Part shown: piece after piece, positions 18,405 to 25,938 of the stretch | Layout of the letters: every line of letters begins with the position of its first letter | Position numbering within the stretch: the stretch's first letter is position 1 | The notes under the pieces: generated by a model | Databases searched by the model: none | What the model was told of the DNA's origin: nothing | Seen by the model: the letters and a program-made list of their open reading frames with translations, nothing else | DNA from: an uncultured Opitutaceae bacterium | Lineage (GTDB): Bacteria; Verrucomicrobiota; Verrucomicrobiia; Opitutales; Opitutaceae | Assembly (NCBI GenBank): GCA_903890485.1 | Contig: CAITBM010000063.1 | Coordinates: 1-64,000 of the forward strand | Reading direction: 5' to 3' | Length of the DNA stretch: 64,000 nt | Translations under genes and position numbers: made by a program

Positions 18405-19046
18405 ATGAGCAACGAAAACGCACCCATTTCCGATCCGGCAGCCGTGGCAACCGCCCCGGCCGCAGCCGCTCCTTCCCCTTCGCCCGCACCCTACCAGAAC
18501 CGCCCGCAGCGCCGGGACGGCCACGGTGGCGGCCAGCGCGGCCCCCGCCGCGACAATCGCCGCGACCAGCCCCAGCAGACGGGCGACGGTCCCGCGATGA
18601 TCGAGAAGGTGGTCTTCATCAACCGCTGCGCGAAGGTCGTAAAGGGCGGCCGTCGGTTCAGCTTCGCTGCGCTCACGGTCGTCGGCGACCAGAAGGGCAA
18701 CATCGGCGTCGGCTACGGCAAGGCGAACGAGGTTCCCGACGCGATCAAGAAGAGCACCGAGCACGCCAAGAAGAAGCTCATGCACGTGAAGTTGAAGGGT
18801 GACACGATCCCCCACGACGTCACGGGCGAGTTCGACGGCGGCAAGGTGCTGCTCAAGCCGGCTTCCCCCGGCACCGGCCTGATCGCCGGCGGCGGCGTCC
18901 GCGCCGTCCTTGAGGCCGCGGGCATCAAGAACGTGCTCACCAAGTCGATGGGTTCCAAGAACCACATCGCGGTGGTGAATGCCACAGTGAACGCCCTGCT
19001 CCAACTGCGTCTCGCCGAGGACTTCACGAAGCTCCGCCAGGCCTAA
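18405..19046 (+). CDS. rpsE: 30S ribosomal protein S5 with N-terminal extension
   Basis: 213-residue S5, a translational-fidelity protein (E. coli 167). The core begins at about residue 64 ([20 protein letters not shown]) and includes [16 protein letters not shown] and [17 protein letters not shown]. The first 60 or so residues are a low-complexity Ala/Pro stretch followed by Arg/Gly/Gln-rich repeats ([18 protein letters not shown]). The ATG at 18405, 10 bp after rplR, is the first plausible start. rpmD does not follow. Confidence 0.95.
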   Translation: MSNENAPISDPAAVATAPAAAAPSPSPAPYQNRPQRRDGHGGGQRGPRRDNRRDQPQQTGDGPAMIEKVVFINRCAKVVKGGRRFSFAALTVVGDQKGNIGVGYGKANEVPDAIKKSTEHAKKKLMHVKLKGDTIPHDVTGEFDGGKVLLKPASPGTGLIAGGGVRAVLEAAGIKNVLTKSMGSKNHIAVVNATVNALLQLRLAEDFTKLRQA

Positions 19047-19117
19047 GTCTCCTTTCACATAATCCGAGTTCCATCCCGCCAACATCCGCGGGGTGGGGCG
19101 CCTCCGAGGAAAAACAT

Positions 19118-19564
19118 ATGAAACTCCACGAACTTAAGAACGTCCCCGGTGCCATCCACCGCAAGAAGCGCGTCGGCTGCGGCGAAGGCGGCGGCCACGG
19201 CAAGACCAGCGGTCGCGGCGGCAAGGGCCAGACTGCCCGCTCCGGCTCGAGCATCCGCCCCGGTTTCGAGGGCGGCCAGATGCCCCTCTACCGCAAGCTC
19301 CCGCACCGCGGCTTCAACAACTACGAGTTCCGCACCGAGATCGCCGTCGTGAACCTGCGCGACCTGGCCGGCCTCGACGCCTCGGTGACCGAGGTGGACG
19401 CCGTGGCGCTTGCCAAGGCTGGCATCATCCGCTCCGGCGAAAAGACCGTGAAGGTCCTGGGCGACGGCGAGATCACGCGCGCCATCAGCATCACCGCCGC
19501 AAAGTTCTCCGAGTCAGCGAAAGCCAAGATCGAGAAAGCCGGGGGCAAGGCGATCGTCGGCTAA
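19118..19564 (+). CDS. rplO: 50S ribosomal protein L15
   Basis: 148-residue L15, a late 50S assembly protein. The start MKLHELKNVPGAIHRKKRVG, GGHGKTSGRGGKGQTARSG and FEGGQMPLYRKLPHRGFNN are canonical. It follows rpsE by 71 bp; the gap is too short for L30, so rpmD is missing from its usual place. secY follows after 17 bp. Confidence 0.98.
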   Translation: MKLHELKNVPGAIHRKKRVGCGEGGGHGKTSGRGGKGQTARSGSSIRPGFEGGQMPLYRKLPHRGFNNYEFRTEIAVVNLRDLAGLDASVTEVDAVALAKAGIIRSGEKTVKVLGDGEITRAISITAAKFSESAKAKIEKAGGKAIVG

Positions 19565-19581
19565 CGCTCTTCCCCCTAAGC

Positions 19582-21090
19582 ATGTTCTCCGCCTTCACGA
19601 ACTCGCTAAAAATCCCCGAGCTTCGCTCGCGGATATTCTACACCCTTGCGCTCCTCTTTGTGGCGCGGGTGGGCTGTGCGATCCCGCTCCCGGGAATCGA
19701 CCCGCATCCGCTGCAGGAGTTCTTCAAGCAGCAGTCGGGCGGCACCAGCGGGGCGATGATCGGCCTTTACAACATGTTCACCGGCGGCGCGCTCCTGAAG
19801 GGCGCTGTCTGCTCCCTGGGCATCATGCCCTACATCAGCGCCTCCATCATCTTCCAGCTGATGACCGCGGTGGTCCCGGCCCTGAGCCGCCTCCAGCAGG
19901 AGGGCGACGTCGGCCGCCAGAAGATCACGCAGTACACCCGCTACGCCACCGTGATGATCTGCCTTGTGCAGGGCACCCTCACGATCCTGGCCCTCGAGAA
20001 TCCGGCCAAACTCTTTCCCGGCTACGACGTCTCTCTCTACGGTAACATCGTGATCGTCGGGCAGGTGAGCTTCCTCATCACCTCGGTCATCTACCTGACT
20101 GCGGGCACGATGCTCATGATGTGGCTTGGCGAGCAGATCACCCAGCGCGGGATCGGCAACGGCGTCTCGCTCCTGATCACGGTCGGCATCCTTGCGACCC
20201 TTCCCGGCGCCGCGGCCCAGACCTACCAGTTCTTCTTTGGTCCCATCGGCACGAACACGGGCCACGGCACCCTGCTCGCGGTCTTCATGGTGGTCCTCTT
20301 CTTCCTGGTCACCATGGGGATCATCATGGTGGTCCAGGGTCAGCGGAAGATCCCGGTCCAGTACGCCAAGCGCGTCGTCGGCAACAAGGTGATGGGCGGC
20401 CAGAGCTCGTTCCTCCCCCTGAAGGTCAACTACTCGGGCGTCATGCCGGTTATCTTCGCCCAGGCCATCCTCCTCTTTCCCCAGCAGATCATGTCGCAGC
20501 TGGGAGCCGCGTTTAACCTCCGCTTCCTGAGCGAGTTCTCGCAGAACCTGCTCCGCGGGCACTGGACCTACTACACGGGCAACGCCCTCCTGATCCTCTT
20601 CTTCAGCTATTTCTGGGTGTCGGTCATGTTCAAGCCCATCCAGATTGCCGACGACCTGAAGAAGTACGGCGGCTACATCCCGGGGGTCCGCCCAGGCGAG
20701 CCCACGGCCCAGTTCCTGGACTTCATCATGACCCGGCTAACCCTTGCCGGCGCCATCTTCCTGACCGTGATCGCGGTCATGCCGGACATCCTTCTCTTTG
20801 AACTGAACGTTCCCGCCCGGGTCGCGTATTTCTTTGGCGGCACCGGCATGCTGATCACCGTCGGCGTCATCCTGGACACCATGCGCCAGATAGAGACTTT
20901 CCTGCTCCAGCGCCACTACGACGGATTCCTCAAAAAGGGCCGGATCCGGTCCCGGAGCACGAACACCCAGGCCGGCGCCATCGGCGATGCCCTGGACCTC
21001 AAGGCCGTGGGCAAGCTTTGCCTGGCCGTCGGTTCCATATTCGTCTTTGGCTTAGCGATTTGGGCAGCCCGCCGCTGGAGCGGAAGATGA
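19582..21090 (+). CDS. secY: Protein translocase channel subunit SecY
   Basis: 502-residue SecY, the inner-membrane protein-conducting channel; longer than the E. coli protein (443). Ten membrane segments are recognisable, with the pore/plug region GIMPYISASIIFQL, the cytosolic loop RKIPVQYAKR, and the conserved C-terminal loop NLKKYG-type motif seen as DDLKKYGGYIPGVRPG. It lies between rplO and the adk-like gene, the normal spc location. Confidence 0.98.
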   Translation: MFSAFTNSLKIPELRSRIFYTLALLFVARVGCAIPLPGIDPHPLQEFFKQQSGGTSGAMIGLYNMFTGGALLKGAVCSLGIMPYISASIIFQLMTAVVPALSRLQQEGDVGRQKITQYTRYATVMICLVQGTLTILALENPAKLFPGYDVSLYGNIVIVGQVSFLITSVIYLTAGTMLMMWLGEQITQRGIGNGVSLLITVGILATLPGAAAQTYQFFFGPIGTNTGHGTLLAVFMVVLFFLVTMGIIMVVQGQRKIPVQYAKRVVGNKVMGGQSSFLPLKVNYSGVMPVIFAQAILLFPQQIMSQLGAAFNLRFLSEFSQNLLRGHWTYYTGNALLILFFSYFWVSVMFKPIQIADDLKKYGGYIPGVRPGEPTAQFLDFIMTRLTLAGAIFLTVIAVMPDILLFELNVPARVAYFFGGTGMLITVGVILDTMRQIETFLLQRHYDGFLKKGRIRSRSTNTQAGAIGDALDLKAVGKLCLAVGSIFVFGLAIWAARRWSGR

Positions 21091-21118
21091 TAGCCGATTG
21101 GGCTTTACAAGGGTCCGG

Positions 21119-21547
21119 ATGGGCGCGATACTTGACCCCTTTTCCCATTTAGGCGCTCCCGCCCAAACGAAACTCCTTCTGCTCGGTTCGATCGATTTTC
21201 GCACGGAAGAACTCATGAACCGGGCCCGTTCTTTGCAGTTAGAGCACGTCTCTCCCGCCGGCCTCATGCGACGGGGGATTTCGCGGCCCTCCGGCCCTGC
21301 CGGTGGGCAAGAAGCCTCCATCCTGGCGCTCCTGCGCCGCTGGTACTTCGCGCGCAAACCTGATGCGGGATTTGTCCTCACGGACTTCCCGGCTACGCTG
21401 CTCCAAGCTAAAGTGTTCGATGAATGGCTCGACAGCCGCGACGAGGAACTCGACGCGGTTTACGCCGGCGAAAACGCTAACCTGCCCGTCATCGAGCACT
21501 ACCGCACCCTCGGCCTTCTCGTGGAGGAGGCCGGCGCCGCACGATGA
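21119..21547 (+). CDS. Degenerate adenylate-kinase-like protein
   Basis: 142-residue protein in the adk position between secY and map. It keeps the outline of an adenylate kinase. The first beta strand LLLLG (about 19-23) and the HVSPAGLMRRG segment (43-53) resemble the NMP-site ISTGDMLR. FVLTDFPATLLQA (85-97) resembles GFILDGFPRTxxQA, and PVIEHYRTLGLLVEEAG at the end resembles the Adk C-terminus. The P-loop GxxGxGK is replaced by GSIDFRTEE (23-31), and the whole LID region is absent. The ATG at 21119 is preceded by AAGGG; a TTG at 21098 is an alternative. Its TGA overlaps the map ATG (ATGA). It is unlikely to be a phosphotransferase; a non-catalytic role is inference. Confidence 0.8.
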   Translation: MGAILDPFSHLGAPAQTKLLLLGSIDFRTEELMNRARSLQLEHVSPAGLMRRGISRPSGPAGGQEASILALLRRWYFARKPDAGFVLTDFPATLLQAKVFDEWLDSRDEELDAVYAGENANLPVIEHYRTLGLLVEEAGAAR

Positions 21548-22329
21548 TCCCCGTCAAGGACAAGGAGGGGATCCTCAGGATGCGCGCCGCGTGCGCCATG
21601 GCCGCCAAGGTGCTTGATTCGCTCAAGCCCCTCGTCAGGCCTGGAATCACCACAATGGACTTGGAAGAAGCGGGCCGCGCGGAAATCGCGCGCCTGGGAG
21701 CGCGAAGCGCCTGTTTTGGATACCAGCACGGTTCGCGCCGCTACCCGGCGCACACCTGCATCTCGGTCAACGAGGAGGTCGTCCACGGAATCCCCTCGTT
21801 TAAACGTATCCTCCGGGAGGGCGACATCGTCTCCCTCGACATCGTACTCGAATTCAACGGCTACATTGGCGACAACGCCTACACCGTACCGGTACTCCCG
21901 GTCGCCCCGAAGGTTCAGAACCTCCTGCGGGTCACCCGCGAGGCCCTGGAGCTGGGAATTCGCGCAGCGCAGGTGGGCAACCGTATCGGCGACATCTCAA
22001 ACGCCATCCAGTCCCACTGCGAGGTCCACGGCTACGGGGTCGTCCGCGACATGGTCGGCCACGGGGTGGGGGTCTCGATGCACGAGCCTCCCGAAATCCC
22101 GAACTTCGGCCGGCGCGGATCCGGCGAGCGAATCAGGCCAGGGATGACCTTCGCGATCGAGCCGATGGTGAACCTGGGCGGATACGCCACCCGGACACTC
22201 GCCGACGGATGGACGGTCGTTTCCTCCGACAGATCGCCGTCAGCCCACTTTGAACACACCGTGCTCACGACAGAGAAAGGCCCCGAGATCCTGACGCTCC
22301 CCCCGAGCGCCCCGGTCGCAAAGGCCTAA
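21544..22329 (+). CDS. map: Methionine aminopeptidase, type I
   Basis: 261-residue metallopeptidase that removes N-terminal methionine from nascent proteins. All five metal ligands are identifiable: Asp in SLDIVLEFNG, Asp in YIGDNAYT, His in SMHEPPEIPN, Glu in FAIEPMV and Glu in HFEHTVLTTE. The substrate-site histidine is in YQHGSRRYPAHTCISVN. It overlaps the adk-like gene by 4 bp (ATGA) and is followed by rpsM after 60 bp, without infA or rpmJ. Confidence 0.97.
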   Translation: MIPVKDKEGILRMRAACAMAAKVLDSLKPLVRPGITTMDLEEAGRAEIARLGARSACFGYQHGSRRYPAHTCISVNEEVVHGIPSFKRILREGDIVSLDIVLEFNGYIGDNAYTVPVLPVAPKVQNLLRVTREALELGIRAAQVGNRIGDISNAIQSHCEVHGYGVVRDMVGHGVGVSMHEPPEIPNFGRRGSGERIRPGMTFAIEPMVNLGGYATRTLADGWTVVSSDRSPSAHFEHTVLTTEKGPEILTLPPSAPVAKA

Positions 22330-22389
22330 GCGAACAAACTTTTCCACAGCAGAATTTATCAACCACAACTCTCCCTAACCTAGAACACA

Positions 22390-22767
22390 ATGCCTCGTCT
22401 CCTTGGTGTAGAAATCCCAGCGAAGAAGAAAGTAGCCATCTCACTCCGTTACATCTACGGCGTGGGCCCGTCACGCGCCGACCAGGTCGTGAAGGAAGCC
22501 GGCCTGAAGCCCGACATGCGGGCGCAGGACCTGACCGAGGAGCAGCTCAACAAGATCCTCAACGTCATCACCGAACACAAGTGGGTCGTCGAGGGCGACC
22601 TTCGCCGCGACATCGCGGGCAATCTCAAGCGCCTCCAGGCGATCAACTGCTACCGCGGCGTCCGTCACCGGAAGAGCCTCCCCGTCCGCGGCCAGCGCAC
22701 CAGCACGAACGCCCGCACCCGCAAGGGCCCGCGCAAGACCATCGGCGTCACCAAAGCCAAAGAATAA
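22390..22767 (+). CDS. rpsM: 30S ribosomal protein S13
   Basis: 125-residue S13 in the 30S head, forming intersubunit bridges. [26 protein letters not shown]-type [29 protein letters not shown] and [13 protein letters not shown] are canonical. A 60-bp leader after map has no clear promoter. rpsK follows after 12 bp. Confidence 0.98.
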   Translation: MPRLLGVEIPAKKKVAISLRYIYGVGPSRADQVVKEAGLKPDMRAQDLTEEQLNKILNVITEHKWVVEGDLRRDIAGNLKRLQAINCYRGVRHRKSLPVRGQRTSTNARTRKGPRKTIGVTKAKE

Positions 22768-22779
22768 CACTTTAAATCC

Positions 22780-23376
22780 ATGGCCGACGAAAAGACAGCT
22801 CCCAAGAAGGAAAAGGCGCCCAAGGCCCCCAAGGCCGCCAAGCCCACTGACACGCCGGAGGGCACCGCCCCCGCCGCGGCTCCCGCCGCCGCAGCAGCCC
22901 CCGCAGCCCCCACCGCCGAGGCGAAGCCGACCGAGATGGTCGGTGGAGTCGCCAAGCAGCCGACCGCCGAGGACCTCCTCAAGGAGGAGCTGGGCGCAGT
23001 CAAGGTCCGCAAGGCCAAGGGTTCGAAGAACGTCACCAGCGGTTTCGCCAACGTCCTCGCCTCCTTCAACAACACGATCGTCTCGATCACCGACCCCAAG
23101 GGCCAGGTGATCGCGTGGTCGAGCGCCGGCAAGTGCAACTTCCGCGGCTCACGCAAGTCGACCGCCTACGCCGCCCAGATCGTCGCCCAGGACGCCGCCC
23201 GCAACGCGATGTCGCACGGGCTAAAGGACGTCGTCATCCGCGTCTCCGGTCCCGGCCTCGGCCGCGACAGCGCGATCCGCGCCCTCCAGGCCATCGGCCT
23301 TGAGATCACGTCGATCGTCGACGTCACCCCCATCCCGCACAACGGCTGCAGGCCGCGCAAGCGCCGCCGCGTCTAA
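22780..23376 (+). CDS. rpsK: 30S ribosomal protein S11 with N-terminal extension
   Basis: 198-residue S11 of the 30S platform (usual about 130). The core starts near residue 75 ([20 protein letters not shown]) and ends [10 protein letters not shown] as in all S11 proteins; [13 protein letters not shown] is also visible. The N-terminal 75 residues are Lys/Pro/Ala-rich ([14 protein letters not shown], then long Ala/Pro runs). The ATG at 22780 fits the 12-bp spacing from rpsM, so the extension appears genuinely translated. Confidence 0.95.
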   Translation: MADEKTAPKKEKAPKAPKAAKPTDTPEGTAPAAAPAAAAAPAAPTAEAKPTEMVGGVAKQPTAEDLLKEELGAVKVRKAKGSKNVTSGFANVLASFNNTIVSITDPKGQVIAWSSAGKCNFRGSRKSTAYAAQIVAQDAARNAMSHGLKDVVIRVSGPGLGRDSAIRALQAIGLEITSIVDVTPIPHNGCRPRKRRRV

Positions 23377-23415
23377 AGTCACCCTCACCGGCTCAACCCT
23401 TTTCACCTTAAGACA

Positions 23416-24027
23416 ATGGCTCGTTACACAGGTCCCTCTACCCGCATCAGCCGTCGCTTCGGCGTTCTCCTGATCGGCTCAGGCAAGGCGCTCGAGCGCC
23501 GCAACTATCCTCCCGGCCAGCACGGCCCGAAATCCCGCCGCAAGACGTCGGAATACTCGGTCGGCCTGAACGAGAAGCAGAAGCTCCGCTACACATACGG
23601 TCTCCTCGAGCGGCAGTTCCGCCGCATGTTCGAGATGGCCAAGCGCGAGCGCGGCGTCACCGGCGAGCGCTTCCTGCAGCTCCTGGAGACCCGCCTCGAC
23701 AGCGTGATCTATCTCCTGGGCTTCGCCAAGAGCCGCGCCGCCGCCCGCCAGTTCGTCAACCACGGCCACGTGCGGGTGAACGGCCACAAGGTCGACATCG
23801 CCAGCTACAACGTGCGCGCCGGCGACGAGATCGACATCCGCAACGCCCCGGCCTCGCGCCAGATGGCGACCCGCAACCTCGAGGAGAACCGCATCCGGAC
23901 CGTCCCGGGCTGGCTCTCCCTCAACGCCGAGCAGTTCAAGGCCGGCGTCGTCCGCCTCCCCAAGAGGGACGAAATGGACCAGAACATCAATGAGCAGCTG
24001 ATCGTCGAGTTCTACTCGCGCTTCTAA
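23416..24027 (+). CDS. rpsD: 30S ribosomal protein S4, zinc-free type
   Basis: 203-residue S4, a primary 16S rRNA binder and fidelity protein. It starts ARYTGPSTRISRRFG without the N-terminal cysteines of zinc-binding S4 forms. YPPGQHGPKSRRKTSEY is conserved, and the S4 RNA-binding domain is seen in RLDSVIYLLGFAKSRAAARQ and VNHGHVRVNG. It lies between rpsK and rpoA. Confidence 0.97.
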   Translation: MARYTGPSTRISRRFGVLLIGSGKALERRNYPPGQHGPKSRRKTSEYSVGLNEKQKLRYTYGLLERQFRRMFEMAKRERGVTGERFLQLLETRLDSVIYLLGFAKSRAAARQFVNHGHVRVNGHKVDIASYNVRAGDEIDIRNAPASRQMATRNLEENRIRTVPGWLSLNAEQFKAGVVRLPKRDEMDQNINEQLIVEFYSRF

Positions 24028-24074
24028 GCCGCATCCAAAATTAACACTCCCAACTCAAACTAAGAGTTCACACC

Positions 24075-25076
24075 ATGCCAAAACGCCTCGGAAAATTCGA
24101 ACTCCCCTCCAAACTCACGAAGGTCGAGGACGGTGCTACGCCGACCTACGCCAAGTTCATCGCCGAGCCCTTTGAAGCGGGCTATGGCCACACCGTCGGT
24201 AACTCCCTGCGCCGCGTCCTGCTGAGCTCGATCGAGGGTGCAGCCATCTCCTCGATCAAGATCGACGGGGTGAACCACGAGTTCCAGAGCATCGACGGGG
24301 TCGTCGAGGACGTGACGGAGATCGTTCTCAACCTGAAGAAGGTCCTCATTGTCTCCCACAAGCGCGAGACGATCTCGCTCGCCATCAAGGTGAACAAGAT
24401 CGGCGCGGTAACGGCCGGGGACATCCAGGCCGACGCCAACATCCAGATCGTCAATCCCGACCAGGTCATTTGCACGCTCGACACCAAGCGCGCCTTCGAG
24501 GCCGAGATCGAGATCAAGACCGGCCGCGGCTACTGCCCCGGCGAGCAGAACAAGAAGGAGGAGCAGCCGATTGGTGTCATCCCGATCGACTCCCTCTTCT
24601 CGCCTGTCCGCCTCGTCAAGTACGCGGTCGAGAACACCCGTGTCGGCCAGATCACCGACTACGACAAGCTCATCCTCGAGGTCTGGACCGATGGCCGCAT
24701 CACGCCGGACGACGCCCTGAAGCAGGCCGCCTCCATCCTCAACCACCACCTCGACGTGTTCGACCGCGTGAGCGAGGAATCCTACGAGTTTGAGAGCCAG
24801 CAGAGCGAGGTCAGCGAGGAGCAGAACAAGCTCCGCAAGCTCCTCAACATGTCGGTCAACGAGATCGAGCTGTCGGTCCGCGCCGCAAACTGCCTCAACA
24901 ACGCGAACATCACCACGGTCGGCGAGCTCGCCATGAAGACCGAGCAGGAGATGCTCAAGTACCGCAACTTCGGCAAGAAGTCGCTGAACGAAATCAAGGA
25001 GAAGCTCGAGGCCCTCGGCCTTTCCCTTGGCATGAAGTTCGACGAGCGTCTGCTGGACGCCAAGAAGGAAGCCTGA
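24075..25076 (+). CDS. rpoA: RNA polymerase alpha subunit
   Basis: 333-residue alpha subunit that nucleates polymerase assembly. The N-terminal dimerisation domain shows EPFEAGYGHTVGNSLRRVLL. The C-terminal domain, which binds UP elements and activators, shows ELSVRAANCLNNANI and YRNFGKKSLNEIKEKL. The linker between them (around residues 235-260) is Glu/Gln/Ser-rich. rplQ begins 3 bp after the stop. Confidence 0.98.
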   Translation: MPKRLGKFELPSKLTKVEDGATPTYAKFIAEPFEAGYGHTVGNSLRRVLLSSIEGAAISSIKIDGVNHEFQSIDGVVEDVTEIVLNLKKVLIVSHKRETISLAIKVNKIGAVTAGDIQADANIQIVNPDQVICTLDTKRAFEAEIEIKTGRGYCPGEQNKKEEQPIGVIPIDSLFSPVRLVKYAVENTRVGQITDYDKLILEVWTDGRITPDDALKQAASILNHHLDVFDRVSEESYEFESQQSEVSEEQNKLRKLLNMSVNEIELSVRAANCLNNANITTVGELAMKTEQEMLKYRNFGKKSLNEIKEKLEALGLSLGMKFDERLLDAKKEA

Positions 25077-25079
25077 TCC

Positions 25080-25580
25080 ATGCGCCATAACAAACACCAC
25101 GCCTCCCTGGGCGTCACCCGTGAGCACCGCGAGTCGATGCTGTCGAACCTGGCGGCCGCGCTCATCACGCACGGCAGGATCCAGACGACGCTCAAGAAGG
25201 CTCGCGTCCTGCGCCCCTTCGTCGAAAAGCTGATCACGAAGGCCAAGCACGCCGCGGTTAAGACCGAGAAGAAGGACGCAGTCCATCTTCGCCGCCTGGT
25301 CCTCAAGGACCTGCGCGACGAGACGGCCGTCACGGCCCTCTTCAACGAGAAGTACAAGGATTTCGCCAACCGCGCAGGCGGCTACACGCGCATCTACAAG
25401 CTCGGTCCCCAGCGCATCGGCGACGCCGCCGAGATGGCGCTCATCGAGTTCGTGAAGGCGGACGACACCGGCTACAAGAAGGGCAAGGGCAAGAAGGCCT
25501 CCAAGGCCAAGAAACCCAAGGCCGCGGCACCCGCCGTGGAGGCCCCCGCGGCAGCCGAGGGCGAGGCCAAGACCTCCTAA
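25080..25580 (+). CDS. rplQ: 50S ribosomal protein L17 with C-terminal extension
   Basis: 166-residue L17 near the tunnel exit (usual 115-130). MRHNKHHASLGVTREHRESM, LITHGRIQTTLKKARVLRP and GGYTRIYKLGPQRIGDAAEM are canonical. A Lys/Ala/Pro-rich tail of about 40 residues (KGKGKKASKAKKPKAAAPA) follows the core. It is the last gene of the ribosomal run and is closed by a strong terminator 26 bp downstream. Confidence 0.96.
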   Translation: MRHNKHHASLGVTREHRESMLSNLAAALITHGRIQTTLKKARVLRPFVEKLITKAKHAAVKTEKKDAVHLRRLVLKDLRDETAVTALFNEKYKDFANRAGGYTRIYKLGPQRIGDAAEMALIEFVKADDTGYKKGKGKKASKAKKPKAAAPAVEAPAAAEGEAKTS

Positions 25581-25606
25581 GGGTCCCCGCCACCTAAAGA
25601 CATTCA

Positions 25607-25645
25607 AACGCGTCGAAGTTTACCTTCGACGCGTTTTTTGTTTTC
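25607..25645 (+). terminator. Rho-independent terminator after rplQ
   Basis: A perfect 12-bp stem AACGCGTCGAAG/CTTCGACGCGTT with a 5-nt loop is followed by ttttttgtttt. It closes the ribosomal operon. Confidence 0.95.
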
Positions 25646-25657
25646 CTGAGTTCGGCA

Positions 25658-25885
25658 ATGTTCGAGTTCCCCATAGCCGTCGTCATCTACTGCGTGCTGG
25701 TGGCCGCCGTTTTCCTGGGCCTTTGGCTCTTCTACGACCGCCGGGACCACATGCGCTTCGACCGCGAGCGCAGGAGGACCACGTTCCACTGCATCCGGTG
25801 CGACCGGCTGTATGCGGGAGCCGAGGGCGCCGAACTCTCCACCTGCCCGCGCTGCGGGCACCAGAACGCGAGGTTGAGGTTCTAA
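25658..25885 (+). CDS. Small membrane-anchored zinc-ribbon protein
   Basis: 75-residue protein. The first half is one hydrophobic segment (about 5-25, PIAVVIYCVLVAAVFLGLW) followed by a charged stretch RDHMRFDRERRR. The second half is a rubredoxin-like zinc ribbon with HCIRC (about 44-48) and CPRCGH (63-68). This suggests an N-out/C-in membrane anchor with a cytosolic metal site. It starts just downstream of the rplQ terminator and lies 53 bp before guaA. Function unknown; family not recognised. Confidence 0.75.
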   Translation: MFEFPIAVVIYCVLVAAVFLGLWLFYDRRDHMRFDRERRRTTFHCIRCDRLYAGAEGAELSTCPRCGHQNARLRF

Positions 25886-25938
25886 CTTGCCGTCGGTCCC
25901 CCTAAGGGGATTGTTCTCTCCCTTTCTTTCAACCGAAC

